Assembly (NCBI GenBank): GCA_012517325.1
Contig: JAAYVF010000083.1
Location: forward strand, 43,580-107,579
Source of the DNA: Myxococcales bacterium
GTDB taxonomy: Bacteria > Lernaellota > Lernaellaia > Lernaellales > Lernaellaceae
Length of the DNA: 64,000 nt
Reading direction: 5' to 3'
Numbering within the stretch: the first letter of the stretch is position 1; each line of letters opens with the position of its first letter. The notes under the pieces are model-generated. The model did no database searches. It was given only the letters and a program-made list of their open reading frames with translations, and was not told where the DNA came from. Shown here one piece after another: positions 1 to 7,712 of this stretch. A program made the translations under genes and the position numbers.

Positions 1-288
1 CACCCAGCCGTTTTTCGCGTCGGAAAAAGCGATGGAATACAACGCCAGATCGCCGATTTCGCACTGCCGCTGCCAGTTCCGGCCGCCGTCGGTCGAATGC
101 ATGAGCAGGCCGGGATACCCGACGATCCAGGCATCCTGGTCGCTGGTGAACATGGCGTTGAAAGGCCGATCGCGGAAAACCAACGTCGGACACTCGCCGG
201 GAGCGGCGACCACCAAGGTAGCGCCGATCACGCCGATCAACACCGCGATCAGCGCCGCCGTCCGTGAGATGACACCCAGCTGTTTCAT
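1..288 (-). CDS. Ycf48/BNR-type beta-propeller protein, N-terminal fragment
   Basis: The first 96 codons of an exported protein run off the left edge of the window. It opens with a basic N-terminus and a hydrophobic signal segment (residues about 12-30, ending VVAAPG). A propeller-like stretch follows with the pattern W-x-V-G-x-x-G and S-T-D-G-G-R-N-W, the hallmark of Ycf48/BNR repeats. A Shine-Dalgarno (GGGGGAGGAG) lies upstream of ATG 288. Ycf48-like proteins are often found beside DUF1329 and DUF1302 genes and an RND-family exporter, and both DUF genes lie directly upstream on this strand. The role is therefore probably in an envelope export or uptake system. The C-terminus is not visible. 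Confidence 0.7.
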   Translation of the reverse strand, partial: MKQLGVISRTAALIAVLIGVIGATLVVAAPGECPTLVFRDRPFNAMFTSDQDAWIVGYPGLLMHSTDGGRNWQRQCEIGDLALYSIAFSDAKNGWV

Positions 289-359
289 GTTGTTTGCTCC
301 TCCCCCCTGACGTCGTGGGTTGCGCCGAGCCGACGAACCTAAGGCTTTTTTTGCACAAC

Positions 360-386
360 GGAGGCGGCGAGTGATTCGCCGCCTCC
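360..386 (-). terminator. Hairpin after the DUF1329 gene
   Basis: An 11-bp perfect inverted repeat (GGAGGCGGCGA / TCGCCGCCTCC, 5-nt loop) lies 31 bases past the DUF1329 stop codon. No U-tract follows on the minus strand, so it may be a weak terminator or an mRNA-stabilising hairpin before the Ycf48-like gene. Confidence 0.5.
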
Positions 387-416
387 CCAAAGGATCCGCG
401 CGCCCGCTTTTCGCGG

Positions 417-1694
417 TTACCGCGCTTGTTTCTGCATATTCGACAAGGTGAACTGCGCGGGTTTCAGCCCGACATTGGTTTTCGATTTGAACCAGGGCAT
501 CGCCGTCGCGTGTTCCGCCTGCAGATCGATGATCACCGAAGTGCCGATGTCCGGCGGCGAAGTCTGCGGATTGGGCGATTTGTTCCAGGCGTTGATCTGC
601 ACCTTCCAGAGTTGACCCTTCTTGTCGTAAGCCTCTTTGTAAAGGATCAGGTACGATTCGGCGTCGAAGTAGAAGATCATCTTGCTGTACGGATAGTCGC
701 GGAACTTGGGTTTGGCTTCGACGACGTACATCGCCCGAGGTTCGTACTTGCCCTTGAAGTTCCAGTAGGGCGGGGTCTTGAAATCGTAGGTTTGGTTGAC
801 GAACTGCCGGCCGATCGGAATTTCGGAGTTCATCGGGGCCAGATAGGTCCCCTTGTTCAGAATGGTCCAGTTCATCCATTCCGGATAGCCCATGAACCCG
901 CGCACGTCCTCGTAGAGCATGTCGGTGTTGTTCCACGCGTCGCCGCGGGTGCCGAACGAGAAGCGGATCGGGCGGCGCTGCGCCGGATTGTAGATGTAGC
1001 CGTCCTGGTCCTTGGGTTCGGTATAGCGCCAGTACATCGCGGTGAAGCCTTTCTTGTCGGCGGGCTTCTGGCAGACGGTCATCGAGTAATACTGCTTGTC
1101 CTCGGATTGGGCGTCGGGATACGCCGGCAACGGCGCGATGTCGGTGCGGAACATCGCGTGCGCGATGTAATCCCACGTCCATTCCTCGCTCCGCTCGACG
1201 CCGCGCTTGCCGCTGATCCAGTAAACGCCGAATTCGTTCATCGCATCGTCGCCGATGTAGGAATAGATGTAGTTGTAGGCGACTTCCAAACCGTTGGCCG
1301 GGGCCGGGAACGGCAAGCCGGCGTTGTAATTGGAAAGGCCCTTTTTGCGCGGGTTGTTGCCCACGTCGACCACCTTCACCTGACCCTTGTATTTGTTGGT
1401 CGCCGCGATGAAGGTGTTGCTCGGCGCGAAGGGTTCGTAGTTCTTGGTGATCAGCTTCAGGTTGTATTTTTTCACCAGCAAAGCGATGCCGCTGGGCAGC
1501 AGTTTTTCGACTTTCGCCACGTTGGCCGCGCTGATGGTTTCGCCCGCGACGAATCCCGGCGGATTTTTATCCGTCGCAAAACCGACGGCGGCGCCCCAAT
1601 TGGCGCGGGTGATTTCGCCGGCGGCCAGAAGCAGCGAAGCGGTAATCAGGATCGCCGCTCCCGCCACCAGCAGAGCCCAGGTTCTTTTCTTCAT
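417..1694 (-). CDS. DUF1329 family outer-membrane lipoprotein-sorting-like protein
   Basis: A 425-residue exported protein. Residues 1-25 form a signal peptide (MKKRTW then a long hydrophobic run ending LLLAAG). The mature part has the DUF1329 layout, with TNKYKGQVKVVDVGNNP near residue 120 and aromatic-rich segments (PEWMNWTILNKGTYLAPM, PPYWNFKGKYEPRAMYVVEA, MIFYFDAESYLILYKEAYD). This family is thought to have a LolB/LppX-like fold and recurs with DUF1302 proteins, which is the case here: the DUF1302 gene lies 27 bases upstream. The substrate is unknown; an envelope lipid or hydrophobic-compound handling role is inference from family context. SD AGGAGG (CGGGAGGATTACG) precedes the ATG. Confidence 0.8.
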   Translation of the reverse strand: MKKRTWALLVAGAAILITASLLLAAGEITRANWGAAVGFATDKNPPGFVAGETISAANVAKVEKLLPSGIALLVKKYNLKLITKNYEPFAPSNTFIAATNKYKGQVKVVDVGNNPRKKGLSNYNAGLPFPAPANGLEVAYNYIYSYIGDDAMNEFGVYWISGKRGVERSEEWTWDYIAHAMFRTDIAPLPAYPDAQSEDKQYYSMTVCQKPADKKGFTAMYWRYTEPKDQDGYIYNPAQRRPIRFSFGTRGDAWNNTDMLYEDVRGFMGYPEWMNWTILNKGTYLAPMNSEIPIGRQFVNQTYDFKTPPYWNFKGKYEPRAMYVVEAKPKFRDYPYSKMIFYFDAESYLILYKEAYDKKGQLWKVQINAWNKSPNPQTSPPDIGTSVIIDLQAEHATAMPWFKSKTNVGLKPAQFTLSNMQKQAR

Positions 1695-1721
1695 CGTAAT
1701 CCTCCCGAACGGTTCGCGTTG

Positions 1722-3548
1722 TTAAAATTGATACCGCACCCGCAAGTTGGCCTCGTCGCGATCGCGGAACAGGCCGAGGCCCTCGTACGGGTGTTCACCT
1801 TCGATAAAGTTGTACGCCGCCTTGATCCGCCAGTGATCGCCGAAGGCGAAATCGAGCTGCGTGCTGACGAAACCCGAATTGCTGTTTTCGTCGTACACGC
1901 CGATGATCGTGGGCGACACCAGACCGCGCGCGTAGCTGGTCAGAATGCCGATCGTGTACATGCTCTGGATTTCATCGACCTTGGTCGTGTCGTATCCGGT
2001 GATCGACGTGGCGTACCAGTTCTTGTTCTCTTTCTTGTCGCCGTTGGCCAGTTCCTCGTCGATGTACGGACCATCCGGAATGAGGGTCTGGATGTACTGC
2101 ATCTGCAGGATGATCGAGCCGGTGGGATTGAGCCAACGAATCTGGTTCGGCCGTTGAATTGTAATGCCGTAGTTGTAGGTATCCTTGCGGATCTTCCAGA
2201 AGTCCGCCCGGAATTTGTCGCTGTTTTCCGGCGATTGATACCAACCGCGGGTGTGTTTCGCGCTGTTGCCGATGCCGGGCGACAGGTAGGAATTCACCGG
2301 ATAGTACCAACCGGGCAAATAAGTGCCTTCAAACCGGAAGATCGTGCTGACCGGTTGCGGGGTGATCAATTCCCACGACAGGCCGTAGTGTTCCTGCATC
2401 GGGAAGTACAAATAGATCTCGACCTCGCGATAGCCCTCTTCATTGGGGGTCTGGGTCTGCTCGGCGTATTGCTGGATCGGTGGCGAAAGGTGATGGCCGT
2501 GGTAATACATCAGCCCGTACGTGAACGGGCCGATCACGTGTTTCCACCGGGCGCCCCACCGGGTGTCGGACAGTTCGGTTTCCGGCGCCACCAGATGTTT
2601 TTTCACCACCTGAAGTCCCGATAGGTATTCGTTTTTCGGGGAAACCGGCAAGCCCCAGGCGCCGACGAAGGTCAGCGGAATGTTGACCGTATTGCGGGGA
2701 TCGTCGACCATCGGCGCGACCACGCCTTCGATCGAGGCGTTGATCGGCGAAATGTCGAAGATCGTCTTGCCCATCCAGAGTGGCACCCGCTGATCCTCGT
2801 AGGATTCCCAGGCGCTCAAGTGCCAAGTCGAGTCGACCGGGTTGATGACGTCCATCAGCCGTGCGTTGGCCGATTCGCCCCAGGCGACCTGTTGGCGACC
2901 GATGCGCAGGGTCCACCAGTTGGTCGGGTAGATGTCGACGTACAGTTCGCGGAAGTCGGCTTCTTGATAATAAGCCTCGGCGACCGCCTTTCGCTTTGCA
3001 TCCTGCGTGTATTGGTTGTAGTTGAAGGATGTATCCGCATACATTTCCGGGAATTGCGCGAAGCGGTCGGCGCGCAGGCTGGCCGAACGAACGCCCCGAA
3101 ACATGCAAAACAGTGCAACCTGATCGACAGGTTGATAGGTCGCCTCGAGTTGCAACGTGTTGCGAAACATCGAGGGCTCGCCCCACAGGCCGCCGTGCTC
3201 GACCGGATAACCGGCCTCATCCACGCGGTTTTGATAAAAAGAGGTAAAAATACCGGCCTGGGATTGGATGAATCCGTTCAAATCGAATTTGCTTTTCGCG
3301 TTTTCGTCTTCCGCCGAGGACGGTTCCTCGAAATTCGCGGCCGGCGCTTCCTCGACGGCCGGCGGCTCGACCACCGGCGCCGGCTCGACCGGCGGCGGCG
3401 CGGGTTCGGCGGGCGGCGTGGGTTCGGGCGCGGGAGTCGCTTCCGGAACCGGAGTGGCTTCGGTCCCTTGATCTTGCGCCCAGAGCAGCCCTACGCCGCA
3501 AAACAGCAGTAGAATGATTCCAACAATCGCCCCTCGCTTGATTGCCAT
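1722..3548 (-). CDS. DUF1302 family outer-membrane beta-barrel-like protein
   Basis: A 608-residue exported protein. The chosen start (MAIKRGAIVG) follows SD GGGGGAGGAG and gives a clean signal peptide ending LLWAQ; an in-frame start 66 bases further upstream lacks this support. After the signal comes a Pro/Ala/Glu/Val-rich linker (residues about 24-75), then a body rich in alternating aromatic beta strands (for example WTLRIGRQQVAWGESANARLMDVINP, typical of DUF1302), ending in RVRYQF with a C-terminal Phe as in outer-membrane barrels. DUF1302 and DUF1329 genes co-occur widely and here form a two-gene unit. The transported substrate cannot be read from the sequence. Confidence 0.8.
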   Translation of the reverse strand: MAIKRGAIVGIILLLFCGVGLLWAQDQGTEATPVPEATPAPEPTPPAEPAPPPVEPAPVVEPPAVEEAPAANFEEPSSAEDENAKSKFDLNGFIQSQAGIFTSFYQNRVDEAGYPVEHGGLWGEPSMFRNTLQLEATYQPVDQVALFCMFRGVRSASLRADRFAQFPEMYADTSFNYNQYTQDAKRKAVAEAYYQEADFRELYVDIYPTNWWTLRIGRQQVAWGESANARLMDVINPVDSTWHLSAWESYEDQRVPLWMGKTIFDISPINASIEGVVAPMVDDPRNTVNIPLTFVGAWGLPVSPKNEYLSGLQVVKKHLVAPETELSDTRWGARWKHVIGPFTYGLMYYHGHHLSPPIQQYAEQTQTPNEEGYREVEIYLYFPMQEHYGLSWELITPQPVSTIFRFEGTYLPGWYYPVNSYLSPGIGNSAKHTRGWYQSPENSDKFRADFWKIRKDTYNYGITIQRPNQIRWLNPTGSIILQMQYIQTLIPDGPYIDEELANGDKKENKNWYATSITGYDTTKVDEIQSMYTIGILTSYARGLVSPTIIGVYDENSNSGFVSTQLDFAFGDHWRIKAAYNFIEGEHPYEGLGLFRDRDEANLRVRYQF

Positions 3549-3599
3549 GCTCCTCCCCCATATTGGCTGTGGACGCTCGGTACGCCGCGGGCGACGACC

Positions 3600-3630
3600 G
3601 AAAAAAGAGGGCAAGCCGTCGCTTGCCCTC
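3600..3630 (-). terminator. Rho-independent terminator upstream of the DUF1302 gene
   Basis: A perfect 10-bp stem (GAGGGCAAGC / GCTTGCCCTC, 4-nt loop CGAC-type) is followed on the minus strand by six T residues. It lies 44 bases past the stop of the lipoprotein gene at 3674-4603 and so separates that gene from the DUF1302 unit. Confidence 0.85.
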
Positions 3631-3673
3631 TCCTCATGGCGTCATTTGATTTGCCTGGCGTTTGCTTGACCCA

Positions 3674-4603
3674 TTACTCGGTGCACCAACTCCCGGTCGG
3701 ATTGGTGGTGTATTCGCCCTTGTCGTAGTAGATGTTCTGGATCAACACGCTGTCGGCGATGACGATCGGCAGGAAGGACGATTCTTCATGACCGTCGGTA
3801 TCGGCGGTCAAGGTGACGCCGGTCGTCGTCGGATCGACGTTCACGCCGACAAACACGCCCTTGCCCTTGTTCGGGTTCGCATCGGTGCCTTCACCGTTCT
3901 GCGGATCGCCCGGGGTGGTGATGTTGCGGCCGGTGTCCGGCAAGCCCAGGATGCCGCCCGCGTAGAATACCTGGCCGCTGGCCGGGTCGAGCGTCACTTC
4001 GGCGCAACCGATCGGCGTTTCGTCGGCCGGATTGCCCCAGTACACCGCGCCGGCCGCATGGCCTTTGAGCGGATCGGGCGTGACGCCGGTCGAACCGGCC
4101 ATCAAACCGAAAACGGTGTTGGAAATGCACAGGAAGGTTTCGTCGGCGGAGCCGACGAGGAACCCGAATTGAATCGTTACTTTGTAGCTGTCGCGGCTGG
4201 TCTTGATGCCGACCGTCGTCTCGGTGTATTCCGCCGGCAATTCCAGCAACACATAGCCGGACGCGTCGCTGACGCCGGTCACCGCCGGGTCGAACGGTTG
4301 GCCATTGGCCTGGAACGCTTCAACCGTGGTGCCGGCCAAAGGATTTTCGGACAGGAAGTCTTGCACCGTCCCGCCGATCGAGCCGGGAATCGGCGAGGCG
4401 TCGTCATCGTCATCGTCGCCGGAATCGTCGTCCGCGACATCATCGTCGGCGACATCGTCATCAGCCGCGTCATCGTCGGCGGAATCGTCGTCGACGGCGG
4501 TGTCGTTGTCGTCGTCATCATCGTCATCGCCGCAGGCCATCATGATCCCCAAGCCGAGCAGCGCAACGATCAACCCCATAATCAACCATTTATTCAACTT
4601 CAT
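3674..4603 (-). CDS. Asp-rich lipoprotein with a carboxypeptidase-regulatory-like domain
   Basis: A 309-residue predicted lipoprotein. A hydrophobic signal ends IMMAC, with Cys24 as the candidate lipidated residue. It is followed at once by an Asp-dominated tract (residues about 26-70: runs of D broken by N, T, A, V, S). The globular part begins PGSIGGTVQDF and reads as a beta-sandwich in which variable sugar- or peptide-like loops are scaffolded (GGTVQDF...TTVEAF...VTGVSDASGYVLLELP), similar to carboxypeptidase-regulatory domains. It is a paralogue of the neighbour at 4679-5509: both share FAAG/HAAGAVYWGNPADETPIGCAEV-type segments and the same ending (WCTE, FCTE). SD GGAGG lies upstream. Function unknown; probably surface or periplasmic. 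Confidence 0.75.
   Translation of the reverse strand: MKLNKWLIMGLIVALLGLGIMMACGDDDDDDDNDTAVDDDSADDDAADDDVADDDVADDDSGDDDDDDASPIPGSIGGTVQDFLSENPLAGTTVEAFQANGQPFDPAVTGVSDASGYVLLELPAEYTETTVGIKTSRDSYKVTIQFGFLVGSADETFLCISNTVFGLMAGSTGVTPDPLKGHAAGAVYWGNPADETPIGCAEVTLDPASGQVFYAGGILGLPDTGRNITTPGDPQNGEGTDANPNKGKGVFVGVNVDPTTTGVTLTADTDGHEESSFLPIVIADSVLIQNIYYDKGEYTTNPTGSWCTE
4399..4535. repeat. Asp-codon tract in lipoprotein gene
   Basis: Simple-sequence run of GAC/GAT codons interrupted by Ala, Val, Ser and Gly codons. It encodes the linker just after the lipid anchor. The blocks have the form A/V/S-DDD, so this tract is less regular than the DDN tracts at 25, 27, 30 and 32 kb. Confidence 0.7.
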
Positions 4604-4678
4604 TATCGGTCCTCCCTAACTGAGTTACGGGACCCTTTACCGGCCGGCCGGAAAGGACCCCTGTTTTTCGACACCCGT

Positions 4679-5509
4679 TTATTCGGTGCAGAACGCTTGC
4701 GTCGGATCGGCCGTGAAGTCGGTCTTCGAGTAATACACGTTGGCGATGCAAACGCTGTCGGGGAACACTTTCGGAATAAAGGAAGTCTGGACGTTGTCGC
4801 CGGAATAAGCCGTGATGTCGACTTCGCCGGCCGGGATGTTCATGCCGACCCAGTAACCGTTGAGCGGATTGACGCCCAGGCCGTTGGCCGCGTTCTCCGG
4901 GCTGTCGACGTTGCGATCGGGGGTGGGCAGATCGTCCGGACCGAAATAATAGATGCCGCTTTCCGGCGCCGGATCGGTTTCCACCACGGCGCAGCCGACC
5001 GGATTTTCATCGGTGGGATCGCCCCAATAGATGCCGCCGGCCGCGAAACCTTTGGTCGGGTCGAGCGTCACGCCCAGAATCAACGCGACCAGATCGGCGG
5101 TCGATTCGCCGACCACCAGGAATTCCTCACCCGACGCGCCGACGTTGAAATCGTATTGATAGGTGTCTTTGTAGCCGGCTTTCGTCACCTTCACGCCGAC
5201 CAGATCCACGCCTTCGGGAATCCCGGTGAAGGTAACATTACCGTCACTCGGCGAGGTCAGTTTCCACTGGTCGCCGAGCGGATCGCCCGACACATTATCA
5301 ACCAACTCGACCACCGCGTCTTGAACCGCCATCTTGGTTTGGAAATCATGCACGACCGCCGACAGGGTACCGGCGCCGCCGCCGCTATCGTCATCGTCGC
5401 CGCCGCCGCTGTCGTTGTCGTCATCGTCATCGCCGCAGCCGAGCATGACCGCAAAGCCTGCCATCAAAATAACTGAGGCCAAAATAGCCAGAAAACCATA
5501 TAACTTCAT
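4679..5509 (-). CDS. Asp/Gly-rich lipoprotein, paralogue of the downstream gene
   Basis: A 276-residue predicted lipoprotein. Start ATG 5509 is preceded by GGAGGGAAC. The hydrophobic segment ends VMLGC (Cys25), then comes a short tract of D, N, S and G (residues 26-48). The mature domain (GTLSAVVHDFQTKMAVQDAVVELVDN...DGNVTFTGIPEGVDLVGVKVTKAGY) again looks like a carboxypeptidase-regulatory beta-sandwich and aligns by eye along its length with the product of 3674-4603, including GGIYWGDPTDENPVGCAVV. The pair probably arose by tandem duplication. A possible -35 (TTGACA, 5596-5601) lies upstream but its -10 is weak. Role unknown. Confidence 0.72.
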   Translation of the reverse strand: MKLYGFLAILASVILMAGFAVMLGCGDDDDDNDSGGGDDDDSGGGAGTLSAVVHDFQTKMAVQDAVVELVDNVSGDPLGDQWKLTSPSDGNVTFTGIPEGVDLVGVKVTKAGYKDTYQYDFNVGASGEEFLVVGESTADLVALILGVTLDPTKGFAAGGIYWGDPTDENPVGCAVVETDPAPESGIYYFGPDDLPTPDRNVDSPENAANGLGVNPLNGYWVGMNIPAGEVDITAYSGDNVQTSFIPKVFPDSVCIANVYYSKTDFTADPTQAFCTE

Positions 5510-5707
5510 TTGTTCCCTCCGGAAATGTCTGTTGATTATCTTTGCACCCAAGGTCACTACATCCTGGAGAGCAGCCTAAAATTACCGGCGATTTTTGTCA
5601 AACGAAAAACCCAGCTATTTCAAAAAATTACACGCATTTTACCGCTCAATTAGGGATTGTATTGAATTGGAATATCCGGCTTTGTACTGTACACAATTGA
5701 AGTATAA

Positions 5708-5736
5708 ATAAAATAAAAGGCGGCCCGAAAGCCGCC
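5708..5736 (-). terminator. Rho-independent terminator after the small Cys protein gene
   Basis: Stem GGCGGC/GCCGCC with a 6-nt loop (5719-5736), followed on the minus strand by TTTTATTTTATTT. It lies about 30 bases beyond the stop codon at 5768 and would end the transcript coming from the DsbA-peroxiredoxin gene. Confidence 0.8.
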
Positions 5737-5767
5737 ATTATCGAAAATATCCGTAAATTACAATATG

Positions 5768-6190
5768 TTACAGTTTTGGCTCGTCGTGCTTGCCCGAGGA
5801 TTTGTCGTCGGCTTTCTTGCCCATCTCTTCCGACTTTTTCTTGCTCTTCTGCGCGTTGTCGATGATCAGCTTGCACTGCTCATCCATTTTTTTCGCCTGA
5901 TCGAGCATGGCCTTGCCGCGTTCAACCAGGGCATCGCCTTCCGCCGTCATCTCTTTATCGCCCCACATCTTGCCGCGAGTCGAAATCTGCATTCCCTTGG
6001 CGATCTGGGCATTGGCCAACTCCATCATGTTGGCGCACTGGGTCCGCATGGCTTCCGCCGCCTTGATCGAGTCGTCGGCGCAGTTGCCCAGCAGCTTGCA
6101 GGCGTCTTCCTTGTTCATCTCCTGCTCGGCCAAAGCGATCATCGGCATGAGCACCAGGATCGCGACGGTCAATAACATCAGTTTCTTCAC
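5768..6190 (-). CDS. Small secreted helical protein with four cysteines
   Basis: A 140-residue protein with a clear signal peptide (MKKLMLLTVAILVLMPMIALA, cleavage after residue 21). The mature chain is predicted to be mostly helical and charged, with cysteines at 31, 37, 52 and 106 and a Lys/Glu-rich tail (SKKKSEEMGKKADDKSSGKHDEPKL). I do not recognise the family. It lies 39 bases downstream of the periplasmic DsbA-peroxiredoxin fusion gene on the same strand, with a strong terminator after it, so the two are probably co-transcribed. Its four exported cysteines make it a plausible disulfide-bonded client or partner of that enzyme, which is inference from position. Confidence 0.65.
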   Translation of the reverse strand: MKKLMLLTVAILVLMPMIALAEQEMNKEDACKLLGNCADDSIKAAEAMRTQCANMMELANAQIAKGMQISTRGKMWGDKEMTAEGDALVERGKAMLDQAKKMDEQCKLIIDNAQKSKKKSEEMGKKADDKSSGKHDEPKL

Positions 6191-6229
6191 GAGTGCGTCT
6201 CCTTTTTCTTTTCCGGCCCGCGCACCGGT

Positions 6230-7429
6230 CTATTGCGGCAATTTTTTCAGTTCGTCCAACAGCACCTGGATATCGGGCCGCGTGTTGATGTCATGGATAT
6301 CGATGTACCGGATCACGCCGGTTTTATCAATCACAAAAACAGCGCGCTCACTCACGCCGTTCGTGCGCAAGATCCCATAACGAGCCGCGACCTGGCCGTG
6401 CGGCCAGAAATCCGACACCACGTCGAACCAGGGCCGCCCCATCGAGACGGTCCAGGAAAACAAGGTCGGAACGTTATCGACGGTAATGCCGATGATTTCG
6501 GTATTCAACTGGTCGAACTGCTTTTTGTATTCGTTGTATTCCGGCCATTGCGCACTGCATTGGGGCGTCCAGGCCGCCGGCACAAAGGACAGCACGACGT
6601 TTTTCCGCCCCCGGTAGGCGGACAATTTCACCGTGTTGCCGGGAATGATCGACGGCAACTCGAAGTCGGGCGCCGGGTCGCCGACCTTCACCTTCAACCG
6701 CGAATCGCGCGGCGCCATCTGCGGCACCGGAAAGATCATGTCGAGCGGCACGACAACCGGTTTGGGGCCCGCGGCCTCTGCCGGTTTGGCGACTTCCCCG
6801 ACCGGGCTGGCGATTTTCTTTTCCTTCAAGGCTTCATTGATGTAGTAGCGATAGGTGTCCGCCGATTTCGCCCCTTCGATGCGGGTGTCGTTGATGAAGA
6901 CCGTCGGCGTGGCTTCGAGATTCAAATCGCGCAAAGCCATCATGAAGTTGGCTTTGAGTTGCGCGCGGTGCTTGCCGCCGGCCAGATTCGCCTGCAGTTC
7001 GGCTTCGGGAATCCCCAGTTGTTTGCCCAATTGCAGGAAGTACGGCATGCCCAGGTCGTTTTGATGGCCGAACAACTGGAGGTAGGCCTCCCAGTATTTG
7101 CCGTGCTCGGCGGCGGTCAGGGCCAGTTCGGCGGCCGGTTCGGCATACGGATGGGCCGGCGCCGCCAGACTGACCACGGTCATTCTGACCAGATCGCCGT
7201 ATTGCTTGACCACTTCGTGCAGCACCGGAGCCATTTTGGCGCAATGCGGGCATTGGAAATCGGAAAATTCCACCACCTGCACCGGGGCTTTCTCCGGCCC
7301 CATGGAGGGCTGGCCGGTCAGATCGGCGTCGAGCGCCCAGGCCGAACCCGAGAAAGCGAGGAGCAGAAAGCCGAATAGAAGCAACGAATATTTTTCTAAT
7401 TGAGCCTGGCGATACACGGTCGTCTCCAT
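6230..7429 (-). CDS. DsbA-like thioredoxin fused to an AhpC/TSA peroxiredoxin
   Basis: A 399-residue exported fusion. Residues 9-31 form a signal sequence (LLLFGFLLLAFSGSAWA). Residues about 40-215 are a DsbA/thioredoxin-4 domain: VVEFSDFQCPHCAKM with the CPHC active site (Cys60, Cys63) and a cis-Pro loop EATPTVFIN. A Pro/Ala linker (KPAEAAGPKPVVVP) leads to a peroxiredoxin domain (about 255-399) with GDPAPDFELP and the peroxidatic motif PxxxTxxC ending at Cys291. Start ATG 7429 is supported by a good sigma-70 promoter whose -10 ends 26 bases upstream, even though the SD is poor. The likely role is periplasmic thiol oxidation coupled to peroxide reduction; the coupling is inference from the fusion. 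Confidence 0.8.
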   Translation of the reverse strand: METTVYRQAQLEKYSLLLFGFLLLAFSGSAWALDADLTGQPSMGPEKAPVQVVEFSDFQCPHCAKMAPVLHEVVKQYGDLVRMTVVSLAAPAHPYAEPAAELALTAAEHGKYWEAYLQLFGHQNDLGMPYFLQLGKQLGIPEAELQANLAGGKHRAQLKANFMMALRDLNLEATPTVFINDTRIEGAKSADTYRYYINEALKEKKIASPVGEVAKPAEAAGPKPVVVPLDMIFPVPQMAPRDSRLKVKVGDPAPDFELPSIIPGNTVKLSAYRGRKNVVLSFVPAAWTPQCSAQWPEYNEYKKQFDQLNTEIIGITVDNVPTLFSWTVSMGRPWFDVVSDFWPHGQVAARYGILRTNGVSERAVFVIDKTGVIRYIDIHDINTRPDIQVLLDELKKLPQ

Positions 7430-7454
7430 TTGGTTTGTTGAGCGCGTTTGAATA

Positions 7455-7483
7455 AATGTAATAGTCATCGTGCTCGCTGTCAA
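7455..7483 (-). promoter_or_regulatory. Sigma-70-type promoter for the DsbA-peroxiredoxin gene
   Basis: TTGACA (7478-7483), 17-base spacer, TACATT (7455-7460) on the minus strand. Predicted transcription start is about 7448, giving a leader of roughly 20 bases to ATG 7429. The rest of the 7430-7712 divergent gap shows no convincing plus-strand promoter for cheA. Confidence 0.65.
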
Positions 7484-7712
7484 AATCAGTGAGGGGGACG
7501 ATCTCCGAAGCAACCGGGATCGGGGCGCGAGCCGAAAATGATCGGTGTTCATAAAAGTGCGAAAAAATAAATTCAACTTGTTCCGTCGAGTAATCGATGA
7601 ATGAAAGGCAAGCTGGAAAGAGTACGCCGCATGATGTCGGCCGAACATCGGATAGACAGCAATTCCAGCACTTGGAACAGTCGCTATTGGAAAAAGCGAG
7701 GAATAATCGGAA

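Noticed and set aside
426..2624. Long plus-strand open frame of 732 codons opposite the DUF1329 and DUF1302 genes
   Set aside because: It is the mirror of two well-supported minus-strand genes; its translation is His/Arg/Val-rich without domains, has no SD and spans two genes.
7561..7650. Possible sigma-28 promoter before cheA (TAAATTC and a GTCGAGTAA or GGCCGAAC element)
   Set aside because: Spacing and the -10 match are poor in each alignment tried.
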